NCBI RefSeq assembly: GCF_029223865.1
Contig: NZ_CP119520.1
Coordinates: forward strand, 5,084,001-5,148,000
DNA from: Telluria mixta
GTDB lineage: Bacteria; Pseudomonadota; Gammaproteobacteria; Burkholderiales; Burkholderiaceae_D
Direction: 5' to 3'
DNA: 64,000 nucleotides
This document shows positions 24,607 through 33,090 of the stretch, one piece after another. The notes under the pieces were generated by a model. It worked only from the letters and a program-made list of their open reading frames with translations, was not told the DNA's origin and searched no databases. The position numbers and the translations under genes are program-made. The first letter of the stretch is position 1. Each line of letters begins with the position of its first letter.

Positions 24607-27192
24607 ATGAATGCAGCCACCTCACATCTACCCGCGCCCATGACGCCGTCGACGCCGCCTTGCCCCGAGGGCTATGTCGCGCTCGAATGGCTCGAACATG
24701 CGCCCGGCTTCGTCGCCTTCGTCGTCGGTCCCGACCTCGTGTTCGCCCACGCGAACGACGCTTACAAACGCCTGGTGGGACGCGCCGACCTGATCGGCCT
24801 GCCGATGGAGGTCGCGCTTCCGGAAGTGGCGGAGCAGGGCGTCGTGGCGCTGCTGAAATCCGCGCTGACCACGGGCGAACCGGTCGTGCACCGCGCCTGG
24901 CCGGTGCGGCTGCCCGGTCCCGACGGCGCACCGCAACAGCGCTACGTCGACTTCGTGGCGCAACCCGTGCCGCACAGCGAGTCGCAGGGCGGCGCCGGTC
25001 TCCTGATCCTGGGCAGCGACGTGACGATGGAGACGGTGTCGCAGCGCGACCTGCAGTTCACGCTGACGCACGACGTGCTCACGGGCCTGCCGAACCACGC
25101 CCTGTTCCGCGACCGCCTCGAACACGCGCTGCGCCGCGCGGCGCGCGTCCAGCATCCGGTGCACGTGGCGGCGCTGCAGCTCGACCTGTTCAAGCGCGTC
25201 CACGCGCTGGTCGGCCGCGAAGGCGGCGAGCATATCCTGGTCGAGATCGCGCGGCGCATCGAGCGCGCCGCCGGGCCCGACGTCACGGTCGCCCGCGACG
25301 GCGGCGACAAGTTCCTGCTGCTGCTGGAAGGGACGCAGCAACCGCAGGCGGCGGTGCGCATCGAGGACATCGTCCGGGCGGTGGCGGAGCCGTTCGAACA
25401 CGATGGACATGGCGTGTACGTGACCTGCTGCGTGGGCGCCGCGGCGTTCCCCCTGAGCGGCGCCACGGCGGAAGACCTGCTGCTCGCCACCGACCGCGCG
25501 CTCGCGTGCTCCCAGGAAGCGGGTGCCGGCACGCAGTGCTGGGACGATACGCTGCCCGCGGATGGCGGCCTCGACCGCATGCGGATCGGCTTCGCGCTGC
25601 GCGAGGCGCTCGCGGGCGACGGCCTGTCCTTGCGCTACCGGCCGCGGGTCGACCTCGTCTCCGGCGCGATCTGCGCCGTGGAAGCGACGGTCTGCCTGGA
25701 CCATGACGGCGCCGCGGTGCCGGCGGCCACCCTGCTCGGCGTGGCGGAAGAGTGCGGCCTGGGCGGCGCGCTGGCCGACTGGGTACTGCGCCGCGCCGCC
25801 GCGCACGCCGCGCAGTGGCGTGCGCAGGGACACACCGCGCTGCGCGTGGGCGTCCACCTGACGGCGCGCCAGCTCGCGATGTGCGACCTGGAAGGGACGA
25901 TCCTGCTCGCGCTCGCGGAGGCGGGCGTGCCGCCGACCTGCCTGGACCTGGAACTGGCCGAGAACCTGCTGGCGGAAGACGTGGACCGCCTGGCCGGTTG
26001 CCTGCGCGCGTTGCGCGACAAGGGCATCCGGCTGGGCCTCGACGGCTTCGGGACCGGTTCATCGAGCCTTGTCAACCTGCAGCGCCTGCCGATCGACGTG
26101 CTCAAGATCGACGGTTCGTTCATCGCGCGCGTGCCCGACGGGGACGGCGCGGCGGCCGTCGTGGATGCGATCGTCACGATGGGCCACAGCCTGGGCATGC
26201 GCGTCGTCGCCGACGGTGTCGAGCGCGAAGGCCAGTGCGATTTCCTGGCGCGCCACATGTGCGACGCGGTGCAGGGCGATTTCGTGTCGGGGCCGGTGCC
26301 GTTCGACGCGATGACCGCGCAACTGCAGACGGGCCCCGGCCTGGCGCCGCGCCTGCTGCGCTTCAACCGCACGCAGCCGACCTTGCTGCTCGTCGACGAC
26401 GAGACCAGCATCGTGTCGTCGCTGCGCCGCCTGCTGCGCGGCGACGGCTACCGCATCCTCACCGCGAACAGCGGCAGGGAAGGCCTGAAGCTGCTGGAAG
26501 AACACACCGTCGACGTGATCGTGTCCGACCAGCGCATGCCCGAGATGACCGGCGTCGAATTCCTGCGCGAGGTGCGCCGGCTGTATCCGGACACCGTGCG
26601 CATCGTGTTGTCCGGCTATACCGAGCTGCAGACGGTGACGGACGCCGTGAACGGCGGCGCGATCTACAAATTCCTGACGAAGCCCTGGGACGACGAGCAG
26701 TTGCGCAGCCACATCCAGGAGGCGGTCGCGTACGGCGCGATGGCCAACGAGAACCGCGTGCTGACCCTGGAAGTGCGCACGGCGAACCAGAAGCTCGCGG
26801 CCGTGAACCGCCAGCTGGAATCCGTGCTGGCGCGCCAGCAGAGCGACATCGAACGGGGCGAGATCAGCCTCGACATCGTCCACGAGGCGCTCGACAACGT
26901 GCCCGTGCCGGTGCTGGCGAGCGACGATACCGGCACCATCGTGCTGGCCAACCGCGCGGCGCACGGGCTGTTCGCGGCGCAGGGACAGGTGCAGGGCGCG
27001 GTGCTGGGATGCGAGCTGCGCCAGTTGTTCCCCGGCCTGCCGGAGCCGTTGCCGGAAGGTTCGAGTTTCGCGTTCGAACACCGGCTCGGCGAGCATCGGC
27101 TTCATGCCCGCATGCAGCCGATGGGCAACGGCACCCAGTCGCGGGGCTGGCTGATCGTCATCGAGCAGGACCGGATGGCGGCGCCGGCATGA
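24607..27192 (+). CDS. PAS-GGDEF-EAL-REC-PAS signalling protein with degenerate GGDEF and EAL sites
   Basis: An 861-residue cytoplasmic protein: PAS (about 15-140), GGDEF-like (150-300), EAL-like (325-570), a KPW-type receiver (585-705; LLLVDDETS, VSDQRMPE) and a C-terminal PAS (755-860). The GGDEF signature reads GGDKF. The EAL domain has EAT for EAL, VHLTARQL for the VNLS motif, LDGFGTG for DDFGTG and ADGVE for AEGVE, so metal-binding residues are lost and neither catalysis is expected. It probably binds c-di-GMP or partners as a receptor or scaffold, with the receiver as input. ATG 24607 was chosen; the next gene starts in its stop codon (ATGA). Confidence 0.85.
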   Translation: MNAATSHLPAPMTPSTPPCPEGYVALEWLEHAPGFVAFVVGPDLVFAHANDAYKRLVGRADLIGLPMEVALPEVAEQGVVALLKSALTTGEPVVHRAWPVRLPGPDGAPQQRYVDFVAQPVPHSESQGGAGLLILGSDVTMETVSQRDLQFTLTHDVLTGLPNHALFRDRLEHALRRAARVQHPVHVAALQLDLFKRVHALVGREGGEHILVEIARRIERAAGPDVTVARDGGDKFLLLLEGTQQPQAAVRIEDIVRAVAEPFEHDGHGVYVTCCVGAAAFPLSGATAEDLLLATDRALACSQEAGAGTQCWDDTLPADGGLDRMRIGFALREALAGDGLSLRYRPRVDLVSGAICAVEATVCLDHDGAAVPAATLLGVAEECGLGGALADWVLRRAAAHAAQWRAQGHTALRVGVHLTARQLAMCDLEGTILLALAEAGVPPTCLDLELAENLLAEDVDRLAGCLRALRDKGIRLGLDGFGTGSSSLVNLQRLPIDVLKIDGSFIARVPDGDGAAAVVDAIVTMGHSLGMRVVADGVEREGQCDFLARHMCDAVQGDFVSGPVPFDAMTAQLQTGPGLAPRLLRFNRTQPTLLLVDDETSIVSSLRRLLRGDGYRILTANSGREGLKLLEEHTVDVIVSDQRMPEMTGVEFLREVRRLYPDTVRIVLSGYTELQTVTDAVNGGAIYKFLTKPWDDEQLRSHIQEAVAYGAMANENRVLTLEVRTANQKLAAVNRQLESVLARQQSDIERGEISLDIVHEALDNVPVPVLASDDTGTIVLANRAAHGLFAAQGQVQGAVLGCELRQLFPGLPEPLPEGSSFAFEHRLGEHRLHARMQPMGNGTQSRGWLIVIEQDRMAAPA

Positions 27193-28019
27193 CGACGAGC
27201 GTGGTTCAACTCACCCAGGTGGTGCAGCGCCTGCGCGACCTGCCGGCGCTGCCGTCCGTCGTGCTCGACCTGATCAGTTCGTTCGGGCGCGAGGACGTCG
27301 ACGTCACGACCCTGGCCGAGAAGATGTCGCGCGACCAGGCGATGGCCGCGAAAATCCTGCGCCTGGCGAATTCGTCGTTCTACGGCCTGCCCGCCAGGGT
27401 GAAAACGGTCAAGCAGGCGATCGTCGTGCTCGGGTTCGACAGCGCGCGGGCGCTGGCCGTGGCGGGCAACGTCATCGACCGCTTCGGCGCCGCCGGCCAG
27501 CCCAGGGTCGACGTGGCCTATTTCTGGCGCCATTCGATCGCGACCGCGCTGTGCGCCCGCAGCCTCGCGCGCCACGCGGGGCTCGACCAGGACGCGGCCT
27601 TCATCGGCGGGCTGCTGCACGACATCGGCCGGCTCGTGCTGGCGACCAGCTTCCCCGAGCAGTATGCGCGGGTGATCGCGGAGTACGATGGGGCGGACCT
27701 ATCCGCCGTCGAGCTGCGCGTGCTCGGCGTGGACCACGAACGCGCCGGCCAACTGCTCGCCGAGGCGTGGAAGTTCCCGCCGGTGATCCAGCGCGCGATC
27801 GGCCAGCACCACGCACCGGCCGCGGCCGACCTGGCCGACATCCCCGGCGTCGTGCACGTGGCGAACGGGCTGGTACATGCGCTCGATCCAAACGGGCGCA
27901 TGGCCGGCGTGGCGGCGGCCAACCTCGGGCTGCTGCCGGAACAACTGGCCGCCGTGTGCCGCGAGACGGAAGGGCAATTCGAGGAAGCATGCCGGCTTTT
28001 GATGCAAGATCAGCGATGA
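27189..28019 (+). CDS. HDOD-domain protein
   Basis: A 276-residue protein almost wholly made of an HDOD domain (about 15-210): LPALPSVVLDLIS, RDQAMAAKILRLANSSFYG, VKQAIVVLGFDSARAL, and IGGLLHDIGRLVL. HDOD is related to HD hydrolases and serves in signal transduction, often beside c-di-GMP proteins; it usually has no proven catalysis, though here an HD pair and later H residues (GVDHERAG, GQHHAP) persist. Its start overlaps the stop of the GGDEF/EAL gene, and the REC-HD gene follows after 16 bases, so they form one transcription unit. Confidence 0.88.
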   Translation: MTTSVVQLTQVVQRLRDLPALPSVVLDLISSFGREDVDVTTLAEKMSRDQAMAAKILRLANSSFYGLPARVKTVKQAIVVLGFDSARALAVAGNVIDRFGAAGQPRVDVAYFWRHSIATALCARSLARHAGLDQDAAFIGGLLHDIGRLVLATSFPEQYARVIAEYDGADLSAVELRVLGVDHERAGQLLAEAWKFPPVIQRAIGQHHAPAAADLADIPGVVHVANGLVHALDPNGRMAGVAAANLGLLPEQLAAVCRETEGQFEEACRLLMQDQR

Positions 28020-28035
28020 ACGACAATACTCAGTC

Positions 28036-29385
28036 ATGAACATGTTTTCCGCCACCGCGCGCACGGATGCGCCCGCGGGCACGATCCTGTGCGTCGACGA
28101 CGAGCCGAATATCCTCGCCTCGCTGCGCCGCCTGTTCCGCCGCGAAAACTACAAGGTCCTGGTTGCCGGCAGCGCCGCGGCCGGGTGGGCCGTGCTGGAA
28201 GAGGAGCACGTCGACATCGTGATTTCCGACATGCAGATGCCGGAAGTGAACGGTACGGAATTCCTCGAACGCGTGCGCCAGCGCTGGCCGGACACGCTAC
28301 GCCTGCTGCTGACGGGCCATGCCGACCACGAGGCCACCATCGGCGCGATCAATCGCGGCGAGGTCTACCGCTACATCACGAAGCCGTGGAACGAGGATGC
28401 GATGCTGCTCGTCGTGCGCGACGCGCTGGAACGCCAGTCGCTGCAACGCGAAAAGATCCGGCTGGAAGAACTGACGCGCCAGCAGAACGAGCAGCTGCGC
28501 GACCTGAACGCGAACCTGGAACAGCGCGTGCGCGACCGGACGGCGGAACTGTCCGCGGCCCAGAAATCGCTGCAGGCCTCGCACGAACGCCTCAAGAACA
28601 ACTTCCTTACGCTCATCAAGGTGTTCTCGAGCATGGTCGAGACGCGCGCCGGCGCCGTGCCCGGCCACGGCCGCCGGGTCGCCGACCTGGCGCGCCGCAT
28701 CGCCATCCGCATGGGCCTGCCGGCCCGCGAGGCGCAGGACATCTTCGTGGCGGGCCTGCTGCACGAAATCGGCAAAACCGGATTTCCCGACGGCCTGATC
28801 GGCATCCCCGAATCGGTGCTGAAAGGCGACAACCTCGGGCTCTACCGCAAATACCCGCAGCTGGGCGAACAGATCCTGATGCCGCTCGAGGAATTGCGTG
28901 AGGCGGCACGCATCATCGGCGCCCACCGCGAGCGCTTCGACGGCGCCGGCTTCCCGGAAGGCATGGGCGGCTTCGACATCCCGCTCGGCGCGCGCATCCT
29001 GGCGGTGGCCCACGATTTCGAGGCGCTGCAGCGTGGCCTGCTCGCGCAGCGCCGGGCGGATGCGGCGCAGGCGACGGAACTCGTCGCGGAAAGCCGCGGC
29101 AAGCGCTACGATCCGGAGGTCGTCGAAGCGTTCTACGATATCCGCACCGGGCGCAGCGTGGCCGAGGTGATCGCCGAAGTCGCGTTGGGCACGGCCCAGC
29201 TCAAGCCGGGCATGGTGCTCACCCGCGACCTGGTATCCCCGGAAGGGACGCTGCTGCTGTCGGCCGACCATGTCCTGTCCGACCGGATGCTGAAACAGCT
29301 CGCCGAATACGAGCGCCGCTCGTCGATCGAATTGCAACTTTACGTGAAGTCAGGGTCTCCCGATGCGCCGCATTCTCATTCTTGA
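28036..29385 (+). CDS. Response regulator with divergent HD-GYP domain (RpfG-like)
   Basis: A 449-residue protein: receiver (about 15-135; ILCVDDEPN, phosphorylation Asp in VISDMQMPE, YITKPW), a coiled coil (140-190; LNANLEQRVRDRTAELS), and an HD-GYP-type domain (195-360). The HD-GYP motifs are altered: LLHEIGK instead of HDxGK, RKYPQ in place of KxHP, HRERFDGAGFP in place of HHExxDGxGYP. Several metal ligands are therefore changed, and c-di-GMP hydrolysis is doubtful. It overlaps the next receiver gene by 23 bases. Confidence 0.85.
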   Translation: MNMFSATARTDAPAGTILCVDDEPNILASLRRLFRRENYKVLVAGSAAAGWAVLEEEHVDIVISDMQMPEVNGTEFLERVRQRWPDTLRLLLTGHADHEATIGAINRGEVYRYITKPWNEDAMLLVVRDALERQSLQREKIRLEELTRQQNEQLRDLNANLEQRVRDRTAELSAAQKSLQASHERLKNNFLTLIKVFSSMVETRAGAVPGHGRRVADLARRIAIRMGLPAREAQDIFVAGLLHEIGKTGFPDGLIGIPESVLKGDNLGLYRKYPQLGEQILMPLEELREAARIIGAHRERFDGAGFPEGMGGFDIPLGARILAVAHDFEALQRGLLAQRRADAAQATELVAESRGKRYDPEVVEAFYDIRTGRSVAEVIAEVALGTAQLKPGMVLTRDLVSPEGTLLLSADHVLSDRMLKQLAEYERRSSIELQLYVKSGSPDAPHSHS

Positions 29386-29866
29386 CGACGAACCGTCCGT
29401 GCTGAGCGCCCTGCGGCGCACCCTGCGCGCGGCATTCCCGCCGGACGACGTCGTGATCGAAGCGTTCGACGAACCGGAAGCGGCCGTCCTGCGCGCGGGC
29501 GAACAGGACTTCGACGTCGTCATCTCCGACTACCGCATGCCCGGCCTGAACGGCGCCGACGTGCTCCAGCTCATGAAAGGCCTGCAGCCGGAAGCGGTTC
29601 GCATCGTCGTGTCCGCGACGACGGAAATCCTCGAAGTGGCCGATGCCGTCAACCGCGCCGAAGTGTTCCGCTACCTGGCCAAGCCGTGGCAGCAGGAAGA
29701 ACTCGTCGCGACCGTGCGCGAAGCGTTTGCGCGCCGCGACCGGTTCGCGCCGTCGCGCCCGGCGCCGGCCGGCGGACGGGACGATGTGCTGCGGCGCCTG
29801 GAACAGGACGAGCCCGGCATCACCCGCGTCGACTGGGACGAAGACGGCAATATCCGCCTGTTCTGA
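29363..29866 (+). CDS. Single-domain response regulator
   Basis: A 167-residue protein: a receiver (about 1-125; ILILDDEPS, phosphoacceptor in VISDYRMPG, YLAKPW) followed by a 40-residue tail rich in charged residues and ending WDEDGNIRLF, with no known output domain. Its start lies inside the end of the REC-HD gene, so the two are co-translated. It probably acts as a phosphate shuttle or protein-binding switch for the neighbouring kinase pathways. A hairpin with a T-rich stretch follows at 29939. Confidence 0.85.
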   Translation: MRRILILDDEPSVLSALRRTLRAAFPPDDVVIEAFDEPEAAVLRAGEQDFDVVISDYRMPGLNGADVLQLMKGLQPEAVRIVVSATTEILEVADAVNRAEVFRYLAKPWQQEELVATVREAFARRDRFAPSRPAPAGGRDDVLRRLEQDEPGITRVDWDEDGNIRLF

Positions 29867-29938
29867 GCCCGCGATCCCGTCCGGATCGGTGGGAAATCCC
29901 GTCTTGGCGTCTTGAAATCGTTACCACTATGTGGATTG

Positions 29939-29956
29939 AATTGCCATAAGGCAATT
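29939..29956 (+). terminator. Likely terminator after the signalling operon
   Basis: AATTGCC and GGCAATT form a 7-bp stem with an ATAA loop, followed by TTCTTT. It lies between the response regulator and the next HDOD gene. A TTGACA hexamer starts four bases after it (29960), a possible -35 for the downstream gene, though no clear -10 is found at standard spacing. Confidence 0.45.
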
Positions 29957-30008
29957 TCTTTGACACAATCCAGCGCATAACAATGTACGTTGGCGCGGGG
30001 GTGACGGT

Positions 30009-30983
30009 ATGGGTTGGATTTCTCGTTTGATGGGCGGTTCGGACGGCGGCGCCAGCCAGTCCGCGGCGACGGCGGCCAAGGCCGGCGAGCAGAAACTGGA
30101 GCAGGCACGGCAGCTTGAGCGCATCGGCCACGACATCGATGCGGCCTATTACCGCTGGCTGACGGGCTCGGCCCGTTTCGACGCCGCTCCCGACGTGGAA
30201 AACGGTATCCTCGACGAGGTCCGCGCGCTCGCGGCCCGTCCGGACGATGCGGCCGGGCTCGTGCCGCGCGTCCCCGAAGTCATCCCCCAGCTGCTGGGCA
30301 GCCTGGGCGAGGAAGACGTGTCGACCGGCGACCTGTCGCGCCTCGTCGTGCAGGACCCCGTGCTCGTGGCGGAAGTGATCCGCGAGGCCAACAGCGCGTT
30401 CTATCGCCCCATGACGAAGGTCGACACGGTCGGCGCCGCGATCAAGCTGCTGGGGCAGAACGGCCTGCGCATGGTGCTGGCGCGCGTCGCGTTCCGGCCC
30501 GTCATCAACATGGACTCGGACGGTTTCGCGCGCCGGGTCGCGCCGCACGTGTGGGAACAGTCCGAGCGGTGCGCGCTGGCCGCGAGCCTGATCGCGCCGG
30601 GGATTCCCGCCGGTGGATTCGAAGCGTACCTTTCCGGCCTGATGCAGAACGTCGGCCTGATCGTCGCATTCCGCCTGTGCCCGGACCGCGCCGTGCCCGG
30701 TTCCACCGGGTTCAGCAGCCAGTTGCTCGCCCTGGGGCGGCAGATGTCGGCCGGCATCGCCCGCCACTGGGAATTCCCGGCGGAGGTCGCCCTTGCCATC
30801 GAACAGGCGGGCGCGCCGGACGCATCCAACCTCGCGCGGGCGCTCGCGCAGGGCGACCGCATCGCCAAGCTGCGGCTGCTGATCGATGCCGGCGCCGTGA
30901 CGGAGGACGATGCCCTCGTCACGGATGGACTCGACAGCTTCCAGCGCCGTTGCCTCGGCAAGCTGGCTCACGTCGAAAGCTAA
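30009..30983 (+). CDS. HDOD-domain protein, second copy
   Basis: A 324-residue protein with a short N-terminal region (MGWISRLMGG, then an Ala/Lys-rich helix), and an HDOD domain (about 85-280): RVPEVIPQLLGSL, VVQDPVLVAEVIREANSAFY, GAAIKLLGQNGLRMV. The HD pair itself is replaced (LSGLMQNVGLIVA where the first HDOD protein has IGGLLHDIGRLVL), so it must be non-catalytic. It stands between two possible transcription terminators and is probably a separate unit between the two signalling operons. Confidence 0.85.
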   Translation: MGWISRLMGGSDGGASQSAATAAKAGEQKLEQARQLERIGHDIDAAYYRWLTGSARFDAAPDVENGILDEVRALAARPDDAAGLVPRVPEVIPQLLGSLGEEDVSTGDLSRLVVQDPVLVAEVIREANSAFYRPMTKVDTVGAAIKLLGQNGLRMVLARVAFRPVINMDSDGFARRVAPHVWEQSERCALAASLIAPGIPAGGFEAYLSGLMQNVGLIVAFRLCPDRAVPGSTGFSSQLLALGRQMSAGIARHWEFPAEVALAIEQAGAPDASNLARALAQGDRIAKLRLLIDAGAVTEDDALVTDGLDSFQRRCLGKLAHVES

Positions 30984-30991
30984 TCGATTAC

Positions 30992-31008
30992 CCACACGCT
31001 TCGTGTGG
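30992..31008 (+). terminator. Hairpin after the second HDOD gene
   Basis: CCACACG and CGTGTGG form a perfect 7-bp stem with a CTT loop, eight bases after the stop codon; AATGTCAATTTT follows. It is the most likely end of the HDOD transcript. Confidence 0.5.
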
Positions 31009-31130
31009 AATGTCAATTTTCCGCAACATTATATCGATAACCCCTGTCGTTTAATTTGCGACAGAATTATCGAATTTGCGGTATTTTAAGATGCGCGTGG
31101 GCGATTTATTGCTAGAAATTTCAGGAAATC

Positions 31131-31168
31131 TACAGGTTTAGCCATTCTTCCTGCATGGAGAACCTGTA
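31131..31168 (+). other. Nested stem-loop in the region before the chemosensory operon
   Basis: The 300-bp gap 30984-31283 is AT-rich (for example around 31035-31090) compared with its surroundings. It contains CTGTCG/CGACAG (31044-31064) and, here, TACAGGTT and AACCTGTA as an 8-bp stem enclosing a second pair CCAT/ATGG. If transcribed it would be a structured leader about 115 bases before the first CheW start. It does not resemble a riboswitch class I can name. Confidence 0.35.
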
Positions 31169-31283
31169 CATACATCCATAGCATGCACGGCCGCGGTGAG
31201 ACGCCGCTCTCAAGGTCCGCTACGATCAGGCTCATGCGAGGAATGCCAGCGGTCGCATGGCATCGCATCGACAGGAGATGGTC

Positions 31284-31793
31284 ATGAATCCCTCCGCTTT
31301 TGCGTCCGAAGCGGCGTTGCCGGCGCGGCAACCGGCAGCCATGCAGGTCCTTGAGTTCATTTGCCGGGGGCAGCGCTTTGCCGTGCCGCTGACAACGGTG
31401 CGGCGGGCCGTGCTCAGCGCGCGGCCGGTGCCGTTGCCGGGCGCTTCGGAGATCGTGCTCGGCGTGCTCGACGTGGGCGGCGACACCGTCACCGTCCTCG
31501 ATTTCGCCCTTCGTGCCACCGGCCGCCCGACGGTGATCTCGCCCACCCAGCAATTTCTCATCGTCGAGATGGACGGCTTCCTGTGCGCGCTCGTGGTGGA
31601 CGCGGTCGTCGGCCCGGGTACGGCGGTCCCGGACAGCGCCTGGCCCGATGCCGCGGGCGCCGCCGGCTACGTCGACGGCGTGGTGCGCCTGCCGGACGGG
31701 CTCTGTCTCGTGGTCGACCCGGCCCGGTTCCTGTTCGATCACGAACGGGCGCAGTTGACGCAGGCGTTGGGAGCGGCAGGTGAGTGCCACTGA
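31284..31793 (+). CDS. CheW-like coupling protein (WspB position)
   Basis: A 169-residue protein with one CheW domain (about 20-150; VLEFICRGQRFAVPLTTVRR, GVLDVGGDTVTVLDF). CheW proteins link chemoreceptors to the kinase CheA. AGGAG six bases before ATG 31284 sets the start. It is the first gene of CheW-CheR-CheW-MCP-CheA-CheB-output, all overlapping or within a few bases, an operon with the composition of the Wsp surface-sensing system. Confidence 0.88.
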   Translation: MNPSAFASEAALPARQPAAMQVLEFICRGQRFAVPLTTVRRAVLSARPVPLPGASEIVLGVLDVGGDTVTVLDFALRATGRPTVISPTQQFLIVEMDGFLCALVVDAVVGPGTAVPDSAWPDAAGAAGYVDGVVRLPDGLCLVVDPARFLFDHERAQLTQALGAAGECH

Positions 31794-33090
31794 CGACACC
31801 GTCGTCGCCGACGTGCTCGACCTCGCGGCGCAGCGGGTCGAGGCCGCGACGTGCCTGACGTTCGCGGGCCCGCGCCGCCGCCAGTTCGACGCCGCCCTGG
31901 ACCGGATGGCCGACGCGCTGGGCCTGCCGGGCGCCGCGGCCTGCGCGTCGTGGCTGCTGGCGGGGCCGTGGGACGACGCGCGCGCCGCCCTGTGCGCACG
32001 CTTCCTGACCATCGGCGAGACGTATTTCCTGCGCGAGCCGCGCGCGTTCGACCTCGTGTGCGACCAGGCACGCACGCTGCTGGCGCGCGGTGCGGCGCGC
32101 CCGTTGCGCATCTGGAGCGCCGGCTGCTGCACGGGCGAGGAACCGTATTCGATTGCGCTGGCGCTGCGCCGCGGCGTGCCGCAGCTGCCGCCCGAGCGGG
32201 TGGACATCCTCGCCACCGACCTGAACGACGCCTTCCTCGACGTCGCCCGCACGGGCATCTACCGGCGCTGGTCGTTCCGCCGCGCCGACCCGGCCGACCT
32301 GGCCGCGTTCTTCCGGCCGCTGGGCGACGGCCGCTACGAAGTCGATGCATCCCTGCGCGCCCAGGTGCGCTTCGCGAACCTGAACCTCGCGAGCGACACC
32401 TATCCGTCCGCGCTGGACGTCATCTTCTGCCGCAACGTGCTGATGTACTTCGGGCCGGACCAGGCCGCGCGCGTCGTCGCGCGGCTGCGCGACAGCCTCG
32501 TCGACGGCGGCTGGCTCGTCGTGAATGCGAGCGAGGCGTCGACCCGGCTGTTCCAGGGTTTTACGCCCGTGTACCTGGAGGACGCCGTGTTCTTCCGCAA
32601 GGACGCATTGCCCGCGCCCGCGCCGGTGCCGCCGGTGCCGCCGGTGGCTGCCGGCGCGCCGGTCGTGCGGGCACCCGCGCCCGTCCCCCGTCCCGAGCCG
32701 TTGGCGGCGGCCAGGCCGTCCGCGCCGGTCGCGGCGGACGATACGGCCATGGCGCGCGTGCACGCGCTGGCGCAAACGGGCGCGCGCGAAGAGGCGCTGC
32801 AATGCCTGCGCCGTGCCGTCGAGGCCGAGGCGCTGTCGGCCCCGTTGCAGCAGCGCGCCGCGCTGTTCGCGCTGGAGCACGGCGACCTGGCCCTCGCGCG
32901 CCATTGCGCGCGGCGCCTTCTGTATCTCGAACCGGACAGCGCGTTCGGCCATTACCTGTGGGCGCTGATCGAAGACGCCGCGGGCCGGCGGCCGCGCGCG
33001 CGCAGCCTGTTGCGCGACTGCCGGCGGCTGGCCGGTGCCGACGCCGAGCTGCTTGGCGCCGCCGGCGCCTGGCTGGAGCGCATGTCATGA
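31780..33090 (+). CDS. CheR methyltransferase with C-terminal TPR region (WspC-like)
   Basis: A 436-residue enzyme that methylates glutamates of the chemoreceptor using S-adenosylmethionine. The methyltransferase domain (about 1-270) has FLREPRAFD, the SAM-binding IWSAGCCTGEEPYSIAL, ILATDLNDAFLDVA and VIFCRNVLMYF. A Pro/Ala linker (270-315) leads to a helical TPR-like region (315-436) as in WspC. It starts with GTG after GGAG and overlaps the preceding CheW gene by 14 bases. Confidence 0.9.
   Translation: MSATDDTVVADVLDLAAQRVEAATCLTFAGPRRRQFDAALDRMADALGLPGAAACASWLLAGPWDDARAALCARFLTIGETYFLREPRAFDLVCDQARTLLARGAARPLRIWSAGCCTGEEPYSIALALRRGVPQLPPERVDILATDLNDAFLDVARTGIYRRWSFRRADPADLAAFFRPLGDGRYEVDASLRAQVRFANLNLASDTYPSALDVIFCRNVLMYFGPDQAARVVARLRDSLVDGGWLVVNASEASTRLFQGFTPVYLEDAVFFRKDALPAPAPVPPVPPVAAGAPVVRAPAPVPRPEPLAAARPSAPVAADDTAMARVHALAQTGAREEALQCLRRAVEAEALSAPLQQRAALFALEHGDLALARHCARRLLYLEPDSAFGHYLWALIEDAAGRRPRARSLLRDCRRLAGADAELLGAAGAWLERMS

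Noticed and set aside
32610..32720. GC-rich repeat in cheR
   Set aside because: It encodes the Pro/Ala/Val linker between the methyltransferase and TPR regions.
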